Shown here one piece after another: positions 15,048 through 23,597 of a DNA stretch of 37,223 nt. The stretch lies in the NCBI RefSeq assembly GCF_002910905.1, contig NZ_NEUE01000276.1, positions 1 through 37,223 of the forward strand, in the 5' to 3' direction. Position 1 is the stretch's first letter. Each line of letters opens with the position of its first letter. Origin of the DNA: Streptomyces sp. SM11. GTDB lineage: Bacteria; Actinomycetota; Actinomycetes; Streptomycetales; Streptomycetaceae. A model generated the notes under the pieces. The model searched no databases and was not told the origin of the DNA. It saw only the letters and a program-made list of their open reading frames with translations. Both the position numbers and the translations under genes were made by a program.

Positions 15048-16598
15048 ATGCCTCCACGCATCGCCGCCCGCATCCGGGCCCGCGTCTGCTCCCTGGCCGT
15101 CCTCACCGCCACGGCCCTCCTCGCGACCGGACACCCGGCGAGCGCCGACCCGCAGGCGGGCACGGCCGACCCGATGAACCGCGCCTTCGCCGATGCGGCC
15201 CGGGAGTACGGCGTACCGCGCGATCTGCTGGCCGCCGTCGGCTACGGCGAGTCCCGGCTGAACGGTCACGGCGGAAAGCCCAGCCAGGCGAACGGCTTCG
15301 GCGTGATGCACCTGGCGAGCAACCCCGTCAACCGCTCCCTGGAGAAGGCCTCGGAGCTGACCGGCGAGAGCGCGGCGCGGCTGCGCCGGGACACGACGGC
15401 CAACATCCTCGGCGGCGCGGCCGTCCTGCGCGACCACGCCGACGCGCTGGGCCTGGACGCCGCCGAGCGCCGGGACGTCGACTCCTGGTATCCGGCGGTG
15501 GCCCGCTACAGCGCCACCGAAGGACCGGCCGCCGTGCTCTACGCGGACGCGGTCTACACGTTCCTCGCGGAGGGCGTGGCCGCGAAGGTGTCCGGCGAGG
15601 AGGTGCACGTGCCCTCCCGTCCGGTCGCCCCGGACAAGGGCGGGCCGTCCGCGTCCGACGTCCGCGTCCAGAGCGAGGACTACCCCTCGGCGCGCTGGGT
15701 GCCCGCCCACTCCGCCAACTTCGTCACCGGCCGCACGGCGACCGTCGACAAGGTGGTCGTGCATGTCACGCAGGGCTCGTACGCGGGTTCCATCAGCTGG
15801 TTCCAGAACCCGGCGTCCGAGGTCAGCGCCCACTATGTGATCCGGTCCTCGGACGGAGAGGTCACCCAGACGGTCCGGGACAAGGACACCGCGTGGCACG
15901 CGCGCAGTGCCAACGCCTCGTCCGTCGGCATCGAGCACGAGGGCTTTGTCGACAACCCGGCCTGGTTCACGGACGCGATGTACCGCTCGTCGGCCGCGCT
16001 GACCTCCCACCTCAGCGCGAAGTTCAACATCCCGAAGGACCGGGCGCACATCGTCGGCCACGTCGAGGTCCCGGGCAACGACCACACCGACCCGGGCGAG
16101 CACTGGGACTGGGACTACTACATGCAGCTGATCGGCGGCGACCCGGGCAGCGGCAGCGACGGCATCACCTTCCCCGCGTACACGACCCAGCAGTCCGGCT
16201 CGTCGGGCCCGCAGGTGAGGGCCGTCCAGACACTGCTCACCCAGCAGGGCTACGAGCCGGGCCAGGTGGACGGCCAGTTCGGTCCCGGCACGAAGAGCGC
16301 CGCGCAGGCCTTCCAGCGGTCCCGCTCCCTCGACGCCGACGGGATCGTCGGCCCGAAGACCTGGACGGCCCTGCTGTCGGCCGGCACGACCCCGGTGCTG
16401 AAACAGGGCAGCTCGGGCGACGCGGTGAAGCGGCTCCAGCGGGCCCTGACGGCGGCGCTCGGCACCACCGTGGGCGTGGACGGCAGCTTCGGCCCGGCCA
16501 CGGACACGGCGGTCCGCAGCTACCAGACCACCCGCGAGCTGGGCGTCGACGGCACGGTGGGCCCGGCGACGTGGCGGGCGCTGCAGAGCGGGAAGTGA
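15048..16598 (+). CDS. Secreted peptidoglycan hydrolase: SLT-like domain, amidase_2 domain, two PG-binding domains
   Basis: 516 residues from ATG 15048, with GCAGGAGA 5 bases upstream. The signal peptide probably ends at ASA33. Residues about 40-155 resemble a lytic transglycosylase-like fold: Glu68 in AVGYGESRLN and the later GFGVMHL follow the ES/GLMQ positions of SLT enzymes. Residues about 205-365 are an N-acetylmuramoyl-L-alanine amidase (PGRP/amidase_2) domain with zinc ligand His239 in VVVHVTQG and the DHTDPG motif (His346, Asp348). Two peptidoglycan-binding type 1 repeats follow (about 395-455 and 460-516; VDGQFGPGTKSA and VDGSFGPATDTA). It should act on the cell wall outside the membrane. 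The amidase call is firm; activity of the first domain is inference. Confidence 0.88.
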   Translation: MPPRIAARIRARVCSLAVLTATALLATGHPASADPQAGTADPMNRAFADAAREYGVPRDLLAAVGYGESRLNGHGGKPSQANGFGVMHLASNPVNRSLEKASELTGESAARLRRDTTANILGGAAVLRDHADALGLDAAERRDVDSWYPAVARYSATEGPAAVLYADAVYTFLAEGVAAKVSGEEVHVPSRPVAPDKGGPSASDVRVQSEDYPSARWVPAHSANFVTGRTATVDKVVVHVTQGSYAGSISWFQNPASEVSAHYVIRSSDGEVTQTVRDKDTAWHARSANASSVGIEHEGFVDNPAWFTDAMYRSSAALTSHLSAKFNIPKDRAHIVGHVEVPGNDHTDPGEHWDWDYYMQLIGGDPGSGSDGITFPAYTTQQSGSSGPQVRAVQTLLTQQGYEPGQVDGQFGPGTKSAAQAFQRSRSLDADGIVGPKTWTALLSAGTTPVLKQGSSGDAVKRLQRALTAALGTTVGVDGSFGPATDTAVRSYQTTRELGVDGTVGPATWRALQSGK

Positions 16599-16757
16599 GG
16601 GCGGATATGCCCGGCAGCCCGCGGGCCACGTCGTGAACGCTCATGGTCACGTCCAACCGCACCGGCCGGGCGGGGGAATGCGGAGCAGGACCTCAAGAAG
16701 GTCTGACATCCGCCGGCCCGGTTCGGGCGGGCGCCCGCGACCCTGCAGGTCAGCAGG
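16599..16757. other. Short convergent intergenic region
   Basis: Between the hydrolase stop and the 3' end of the S8 protease gene. GC-rich partial inverted repeats are present near 16669-16735 but none is clean enough to call a terminator. Confidence 0.3.
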
Positions 16758-19700
16758 TCACTTCAGGCCGAAGGCCCGGGTGATCTCCTGGTCGACGAAG
16801 AGCCCGCCGGGGCCCTGCGCGTGCGCCTTGAACGAGACGGAGGCCGCGCCCTTCGACGGGGTGCGGAACCTCGCGGTCCACTCGCCGGTCTTCTTCTTGC
16901 GCAGCTCCACCTTGCCCCAGTGCTTGCCGTCGTCATAACTGACCGACAGCGAGGCCTTGTGCGCCTTCACCGCTCCCGGCAGCCATTCCTGGGTACCGGA
17001 GGAGAGGCCGATCTCGGTCCACCTGCCTGCCCGGACGTCGCCGGCGAGGTCCGTGTCGATGTCGTAGTCCAGCTGGAGCATCGGGATGCCGGCCTGGTAC
17101 GGGCCGCCCTCCTCCAGCGCGCCGGAGACGAAACCCCACTCGGAGTGGGTGCGGGTCGACGTCTTCCAGGTCTTCGCGTCCCGCTGCGAGTCGATGACCA
17201 GGCGGTAGGGCAGCCTCTCGGTGGCGAGGTCGCCGATGTAGCCCGCCCGGCCCGGGCCCTTCCTGAGCTCCTTGTCGCCCTGGTAGAAGGCGTAGGAGGT
17301 GGTGTCGTACTCGTTCTCGGGCATCGAGCCGGAGTGGCCCGCGCCCCCGTCCGTCCACGGGGTGATGTTGAACTGGAGGTCGTCGTACGTCGTGCGGAAC
17401 GGTCCCCAGTAGCCGGTGCCGAGTCGGGGGCGGGTCACCGGGGCGAACCAATCGGCCCGGTAGTCCTTGCCCGCCCGGTAGTCCAGCTCGGCGCTGCGCA
17501 TCTCGTGCGCCCGGTCGGACCGCTCCGCGTTGAGCACCGAGTGGTTCTCGTACCAGAACGAGTCGCCCGGCAGCGGGTTGACCCACTCGGTGCGGACGTC
17601 CGGGAACTGCTCGTACTCCTCGAAGCCGAGGCCGGGGCCGTAGTCCGGGATGTCGTAGCGGTTGCCGGCGCCGAGCGTCCTCTTCTGGCCGTAGAAGGTG
17701 TTCTCCACCTTCGCGAGCTGACGGGTCGAGGGGGCGAAGGCCAGCGAGCGGTCCGGGATCGCGCCGTCGTGGCGGTCCACCAGGTCGTACAGGTAGTCCG
17801 CGAACTTCTTCTGGTCGACCCGGATCTTCTTGCCGCGCTGCGCCGCTCTGATCAGCGTCTCGCCCGCGGAGCTCCGCACGGAGGCGACCGGGATGGTGGT
17901 CTGCTCCCCGTACGGGGTGTAGCTCTACATCGCCACGCCGCGCTCGTCGTTGACGACGAACAGGGCCTTGGCGCCGGCGGCCAGCGCGGCCGCGAGGCGT
18001 TCGGCGGGAGTGACGTCGGCGCTGCGGGTGATGACGACCGCCTTGCCCCGCGCCTTCAGGACCTGGTAGTCCGTCGGGGTGCCCTTGCCCGCGTACACCG
18101 CGTTCAGCTTCCGCCGGCTGTCCGCGGCGACCGCCGCGCCTCCCTGGACGAAGACCGGCACGTCACGTCCGCTGGCCTCGACGTCGATCAGCTCCTCGCC
18201 CTGCCGCCAGCGGGTCAGGAAGCTGAAGCTGCCCTGGGTGACCTTCTTGGTGGGACTGGCCCACAACTGGTCGTACGTCAGGGGGATCTGGAACGCGTCG
18301 CGCTGGACGGTGCCGTCCGGGGAGGTCCGCGCCATGTCGTAGCGGAGCTGGCGGGTCTCCGTCTCCTTCGGGGTGCGCACACTGACCTTGCGGGCCTCGT
18401 AGGCGTCGAGGGTGACGGTGGTGGACCCGGTGAGGATCGTCTCGGGTGCCGCGAGGAACGCGACGGCCTTGGAGTCGGGGCGGTCGCCGTCGATGTCCAC
18501 GGAGGCCCAGGCGGTGTAGTTGCCGGGCGGCAGGCGCAGGGTGGTCTCGCCACCGCTGACCTGGACGAGGCCGAGCCGCGGGTCGCCCAGCTCGGCGAGG
18601 ACGACCAGGCCGCCCATCGGCCTGCCCGACCGGTCGCGGAGCTTCAGCGTCAGATCGTGCAGCTCCTTCTCCTTGGTGAGCGCGAAGCCGGTGTGCGCGA
18701 CGGTGGCTCCCGCGGCGTCGGTGGCGAGGACCTGGCCGGAGAAAGTGGTGTCGTTGGCGACCTTCGCCGGGTCGAGGGAAACGACCGCTTCGGCCGTACC
18801 GCCGGCCGGGACGGTCAGCGTGTCCGTGGAGAGCGTGTAGGCCGCCTCGTCCGTGTCGGTGGCCAGGTCCAGGGTGATGTCCGTGTCACCCGCGTTGCGG
18901 TAGGTGATGGTGCGCTCGGCGACCTCGTCGGACGGGCTGTGCGGCCAGTCGTAGGAGGCCACCGGGACCGAGCCGGTGGCCTCGATCGTCGTGCCGATGG
19001 CCGCCTTCACGTCGAGCCGGCCGGTCCCCTGCTCGTACGGGGTGTACGCGTCGAGCTGCTTGGAGGAGGTCATCAGCGCGTCCTTGATGCGCTGACCGGT
19101 CCAGTCGGGGTGACGCTGTTTCAGGATGGCGGCCGGGCCCGCGACGTGGGGCGTGGCCATCGACGTACCGGACATCGACCGGTACATGCCCTCGGTGCCG
19201 GGGACGGACTGCGAGGCGGCGGCGCTGATGTCGACGCCGGGGGCCGACAGGTCGGGCTTCAGGCCGTGGGAGCGGACGAGCGGGCCCATGGAGGAGAAGT
19301 CGGCGCGGGCGTCCCGCTTGTCGACGGCGGCGATGGTGAGCGCCTGCTCCGCCGAGCCGGGCGAGCCGATCGTGCCCGCCCCGTACGCGTTGCCGGCCGC
19401 TATCACGAACAGCGGACCGCCGTCCGCCGAGAGGGAGTTCACCGCCTGGGACATCGGGTCGGTGCCGTCGTCGGGCACCGGGGAGCCGAGGCTCATGGAG
19501 ACGATGTCGGCCCCTTCGGCCTTCGCCCACTCCATGGCCTCGATGATCCCGGAGTCCGCGCCGGAGCCCGCGTCGCTGAGGACCTTGCCGACGAGCAGGT
19601 CGGCGGCCGGGGCGACGCCCTTGTCGGCACCGTCGGACGCGGCGCCGGATCCGGCGATGGTGGAGGCGACGTGCGTGCGTGGCCGTGCTTGTCGTCGACC

Positions 19701-20529
19701 TCCTCGCCCGGAACGAAGCTGCGGGAGCCGACGAGCCGGTCCTTGACGTCCGGGTGGTCGGCGTCGATGCCGGTGTCCAGGACGGCCACATTGGCGCCCT
19801 TGCCGTTGAAGCCGTCGGCCCACGCCTGCGGGGCGCCCACCTGCGGTACCGAATCGGTCAGCAGCGCTTCGGAACGCCCGTCCAGCCACAGCTTCGCGAT
19901 CCCGCTGTCGAGTGAACGGGCTCTCGGCTTGCGGGTGATGGCGCTCCAGAACGTCCGCGCGTCGTCCTTGTCGGCCGTGAGCGCGGCCCCGTGGACGGAT
20001 TCGAGGGTGCGGACCTTCTTCGCGCCGCGCGGGGCGGCGGGCAGGGCCTTGGCCTTGGCGTCGCCCTTGGCCGCCGGGTAGGTGGCGATGAGCGGGATGG
20101 CGCCGGTGCCCTCGTCGTCGTATCCCATGCGCACCAGGGCCGAGACGTTGAACAGCCGCCAGTCCAGGGTGCCCGCCGCGATCAGTGTGGTGGCCTCGTC
20201 GGGCAGGACGTACACGTCCTCGCCCGCCTGTTGGATGTGGACGCCGCCGTGCGCGCCGTCGGGGCGGTCCACGGTGACGGTGTCCTGGTCGCCGGGGCCG
20301 TCCGCGTACCGCACGACATCACCGGTGACCAGGGTGACGGTGTGGCTCTCGGTGCGTATGCCGGAGCGCGGGGCGGCGTCGGTGCCCGGTGCGGGGGCGG
20401 CGCCGGCGGCGCCCGCGAAGGGGACCAGCATGCCGCCCATGAGGGCCGCCGAGGTCGCCAGGAGCAGGGCTCTGCGTCCTGGGCGGGCGGATCTCGCCCG
20501 GCCGGGAACGGAGGAGGGGAAGAAGTCAT
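16758..20529 (-). pseudogene. Large secreted S8 (subtilisin-like) protease, broken by frameshift and amber codon
   Basis: Read together, three pieces encode a subtilase of about 1,250 residues: inhibitor-like propeptide, S8 domain with Asp in NVAVLDTGIDADHPD, His in DKHGHGTHVAS (restored), Ser in SGTSMATPHVAGPAA, then long beta-rich C-terminal domains to GLK. Lesion 1: one base is missing near 19678, exactly in the catalytic His motif; adding one C on the plus strand restores GHGTHVAS. Lesion 2: an in-frame TAG at 17925-17927 separates DERGVAM from SYTPYGEQTTIPVAS. Lesion 3 (possible): the signal-peptide frame (RRALLLATSAALMGGMLVP) has no start; ATG 20527-20529 would join it if one base were added near 20524. 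Stand-alone fragments would be inactive. Confidence 0.87.
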
Positions 20530-20574
20530 GCAGCTGATCTACCGGTAAATCCGGGGCGACCGCTGCGTTCCGGG

Positions 20575-20608
20575 CGGGCGGGAAACCGCCGTGGCGGTTA
20601 CCCGCCCG
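20575..20608 (-). terminator. Terminator of the permease-xdhC operon
   Basis: A 16-bp inverted repeat (20575-20590 with 20593-20608) with one mismatch and a 2-base loop lies 26 bases beyond the xdhC stop on the minus strand. It is also just upstream of the broken protease gene and would isolate it from readthrough. Confidence 0.7.
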
Positions 20609-20633
20609 GCGCGGACGGGTCTTTCAGGCCACC

Positions 20634-21776
20634 TCAGGCCACCGAAGCGAGCTGCTGTCCGCTGCTGTCGTGGTGGATGGGGGTGTGCGCCCCGGTGAGC
20701 GGTACGCCGCTGCCGCCGCGCCGGACCGCGACGATCTCGGCGGCGATGGACAGGGCCGTCTCCTCCGGCGTACGGGCGCCGAGGTCGAGGCCGATCGGCG
20801 AGTGCAGCCGGGCCAGTTCACGGTCGGTGAGACCGGCCTCGCGCAGCCGCTCGTCGCGCTCCAGGTGGGTGCGGCGCGAGCCCATCGCGCCGACGTAGGC
20901 GACCGGAAGGCGCAGGGCGGCCTCCAGCAGCGGTATGTCGAACTTGGCGTCGTGTGTGAGGACGCACAGCACCGTACGCGCGTCGGTCGTGGCCCCGGCG
21001 AGGTAGCGGTGGGGCCAGTCGACGACGATCTCGTCGGCCTCGGGGAAGCGTGCCGCAGTGGCGAAAACCGGTCGGGCGTCGCAGACGGTGACCCGGTAGC
21101 CGAGGAACTTCCCGGCCCGGACCAACGCTGCGGCGAAGTCGATGGCTCCGAACACGACCATGCGGGGCGGCGGAACGCTGGACTCGACCAGCAGCTCGAC
21201 GGGCCGGCCGCAGCGGGAGCCCTCCGCGCCGATGGCGAGCGGTCCGGTGCGGCCCGCGTCCAGCAGGGCGCGGGTCTCGGCGGCGGCGGTCCGGTCCAGC
21301 GCCGGGTGGCCGCCGAGCCCGCCCTCGTAACTGCCGTCGGCGCGGACCAGGAGCGGGAGGCCGAGCAGTTCGCCGGGTCCGTCCGTGATCCGTGCCAGCG
21401 CGGCCGCCGCCCCCTCCGCGGCGGCCGCGAGCGCTGCGGCGAACACCGGGCGGGCGGGATCGTCCACCCGTACCGGCGTCACCAGGATGTCGATGACGCC
21501 GCCGCAGGTCAGGCCGACCGCGAAGGCGTCCTCGTCGCTGTAGCCGAAACGCTCGCGGACGGACTTCCCGTCCGTGAGGGCCTGTTGGCACAGTTCGTAG
21601 ACCGCCCCCTCCACGCATCCGCCGGACACCGACCCGATGGCCGTGCCCTCGCGGTCGACCGCGAGGGCGGCACCAGGCTGCCGGGGCGCGCTGCCGCCGA
21701 CCGCCACCACGGTGGCGACGGCGAACTCGCGTCCCTGCGAGACCCACCGGTGCAGCTCCTCGGCGATGTCCAGCAT
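20634..21776 (-). CDS. xdhC: XdhC family molybdenum cofactor insertion/sulfuration protein
   Basis: 380 residues. XdhC proteins bind molybdenum cofactor and help load sulfurated cofactor into xanthine dehydrogenase. The N-terminal XdhC/CoxI domain shows VATVVAVGGSAPRQPGAALA, GSVSGGCVEGAVYE and GLTCGGVIDILVTPV. The C-terminal Rossmann domain begins MVVFGAIDFAAALVRAG, where many relatives have GAGHVA, and continues VTVCDARPVFAT, VLTHDAKFDIP and YVGAMGSRRTHLERDERL, then LHSPIGLDLGARTPEETALS. ATG 21774-21776 is preceded by AAGGAGAT at 6 bases, a near-perfect site. It is 35 bases downstream of the purine permease, so the two are likely cotranscribed, and close to the dehydrogenase operon it would serve. 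Confidence 0.92.
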   Translation of the reverse strand: MLDIAEELHRWVSQGREFAVATVVAVGGSAPRQPGAALAVDREGTAIGSVSGGCVEGAVYELCQQALTDGKSVRERFGYSDEDAFAVGLTCGGVIDILVTPVRVDDPARPVFAAALAAAAEGAAAALARITDGPGELLGLPLLVRADGSYEGGLGGHPALDRTAAAETRALLDAGRTGPLAIGAEGSRCGRPVELLVESSVPPPRMVVFGAIDFAAALVRAGKFLGYRVTVCDARPVFATAARFPEADEIVVDWPHRYLAGATTDARTVLCVLTHDAKFDIPLLEAALRLPVAYVGAMGSRRTHLERDERLREAGLTDRELARLHSPIGLDLGARTPEETALSIAAEIVAVRRGGSGVPLTGAHTPIHHDSSGQQLASVA

Positions 21777-21811
21777 GGCGTATCTCCTTAGGCGTGAAGG
21801 GGGCTCGGGCG

Positions 21812-23269
21812 TCAGTGGACGCCCAGCCAGCTCTCGATCGGGTTGAGGGCGAAGAAGACGATGAAGATCACGGTCAGCCCCCACATGAAGGCCCCGACCT
21901 CGCGGGCCCGGCCCTGGGCGAGCTTGATGGCGCTGTACGCGATGACACCCGCGGCGACACCGGTGGTGATGGTGTACGTGAAGGGCATCAGGACCACGGT
22001 CAGGAAGACCGGGATGGCGACCGAGCGGTCGCCCCAGTCCACGTGCCGGGCGTTCTGCATCATCATCGCGCCGATGACGACGAGGGCGGCGGAGGCCACC
22101 TCGGTCGGGACGATCGCGGTGAGCGGGGTGAAGAAGAGGCAGGCGGCGAAGAACAGGCCGGTGATGACGGAGGCGAACCCGGTCCGGGCTCCTTCGCCGA
22201 CTCCGGTGGCCGATTCGACGAAGACCGTCTGACCGGAGCCCGAGGCGACACCGCCGATGACGCCGCCGGCGCCGTCGACGAACAGGGCCTTGGACAGGCC
22301 CGGCATGCGGCCCTTCTCGTCGGCGAGCTTGGCCTCGGTGCCGACACCGATGATGGTGGCCATCGCGTCGAAGAAGCCGGCCAGCACCAGGGTGAAGACG
22401 ATCATGCCGACGGTCATCACGCCGACGTCGCCCCAGCCGCCGAACTCGACGTTCCCGAAGAGCGAGAAGTCGGGCATGGCGACCGCGCTGCCCTCCAGGG
22501 CGGGCGGGCCGCTGCTCCATGTCTTGGGGTCGATGTCGACGATCGCGTTGATGGCGATCGCGACCAGGGTGCCGACGATGATGCCGATCAGGATCGCGCC
22601 GGGGATGTTGCGCGCCTGGAGCATGAAGATGAGGAGCAGGGTCACGCAGAAGATCAGGACGGGCCAGCCGGCCAGTTCACCGGCCGGGCCGAGGGAGACG
22701 GGGGTCGCCACGCCCTGGTGGACGAATCCGGCCTTGAAGAGGCCGATGAAGGCGATGAAGAGCCCGATGCCCATGGTGATGCCGTGCTTGAGCGCGAGCG
22801 GAATCGCGTTCATGATCATCTCGCGGAGACCGGTGACCACCAGGAGGCAGATCACCACACCGTAGATCACGCACATGCCCATGGCCTGCGGCCAGGTCAT
22901 GCTGGGCGCGACCTGCGAGGCGAGCACACCGGAGACGCTGAGTCCGGCGGCGAGCGCCAGGGGCACCTTGCCGACGAAGCCCATGAGCAGGGTCGTCGCG
23001 GCCGCCGCGAAGGCGGTCGCGGTGATCAGGCCGCTCTGGCTGAGGAGGTCTTCGTTGACGTCCTTCCCGCCGAGGATCAGCGGGTTGAGCAGAAGGATGT
23101 ACGCCATGGCCATGAAGGTCGTGACGCCGCCGCGCACTTCGCGCGCGACCGTGGAGCCTCGTTCGGATATGTGGAAGTAACGGTCGAGCCATGATCTTCC
23201 GGCGGGGACGCGCGAGCCGGGGCCCGCGGCCTCCGGACTGGTCTTCGGTTCCACTGACTGCTGGGTCAT
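21812..23269 (-). CDS. NCS2 family purine permease (AzgA/PbuG-like)
   Basis: 485 residues, an integral membrane nucleobase transporter with 12-14 helices. The start RYFHISERGSTVAREVRGGV followed by TTFMAMAYILLLNPLIL is typical of the AzgA-like adenine/guanine/hypoxanthine branch. Later family motifs are GLSVSGVLASQVAPSMTWPQ, GHG-equivalent LALKHGITMGIGLFIAFIGL, and GVIGGVASGSGQTVFVESAT, the substrate-binding helix region. It should import hypoxanthine, guanine, adenine or xanthine by proton symport; which of these is not readable. Start ATG 23267-23269 has GGGAG 9 bases upstream. Clustered with xdhC, xanthine dehydrogenase subunits and PucR, so uptake for catabolism is the likely role. Confidence 0.9.
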   Translation of the reverse strand: MTQQSVEPKTSPEAAGPGSRVPAGRSWLDRYFHISERGSTVAREVRGGVTTFMAMAYILLLNPLILGGKDVNEDLLSQSGLITATAFAAAATTLLMGFVGKVPLALAAGLSVSGVLASQVAPSMTWPQAMGMCVIYGVVICLLVVTGLREMIMNAIPLALKHGITMGIGLFIAFIGLFKAGFVHQGVATPVSLGPAGELAGWPVLIFCVTLLLIFMLQARNIPGAILIGIIVGTLVAIAINAIVDIDPKTWSSGPPALEGSAVAMPDFSLFGNVEFGGWGDVGVMTVGMIVFTLVLAGFFDAMATIIGVGTEAKLADEKGRMPGLSKALFVDGAGGVIGGVASGSGQTVFVESATGVGEGARTGFASVITGLFFAACLFFTPLTAIVPTEVASAALVVIGAMMMQNARHVDWGDRSVAIPVFLTVVLMPFTYTITTGVAAGVIAYSAIKLAQGRAREVGAFMWGLTVIFIVFFALNPIESWLGVH

Positions 23270-23597
23270 GATGCCTGACTCCCAAGGTTCACAGGGGCAC
23301 CCGCTTGGAGATTCCTGACTGCGGGATTTGGGATGACTGCGTCGGCCGCACGACCCGGGGACGGCCGGGACGGACTGTTGAAGCAGAACGGATATGCCGG
23401 CGGCACGGATGATCCGCGAGGCGATGCCGTGCGCTCAGCACGGCGAAGGACCGCGAGCGGTGCGGTACTTGGTGCCTCCGGGCGGTGCGGGGTGCGGAAA
23501 ATTGTGACGTTCTCGGCTCTGCGCACCGCCCGGAGAGTTCGGGGGGACCGCTCGGAGCTGCCGGGCGACGACCGGTGGGAGATCGCCCGGCAGGCAC
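23270..23597. other. Intergenic region between purine permease and dehydrogenase operons
   Basis: 328 bases without a supported gene. It contains the terminator of the dehydrogenase operon at its right end (23558-23593) and must contain the permease promoter on the minus strand, but no clear -35/-10 pair was identified. No riboswitch-like fold was recognised. Confidence 0.45.
23558..23593 (-). terminator. Terminator of the xanthine dehydrogenase operon
   Basis: CTGCCGGGCGA at 23558-23568 and TCGCCCGGCAG at 23583-23593 form a perfect 11-bp stem with a 14-base loop, starting 5 bases beyond the stop codon of the large subunit. Confidence 0.7.

Noticed and set aside
16821..20081. A plus-strand open frame of over 1,000 codons
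   Set aside because: It is antisense to the S8 protease gene. High-GC DNA gives long open frames opposite real genes; its translation is low-complexity Arg/Gly/Val with no family motif, whereas the minus strand has clear subtilase motifs.
23270..23560. Purine riboswitch before the permease
   Set aside because: No conserved three-way junction core or kissing-loop sequences were recognised on the minus strand.
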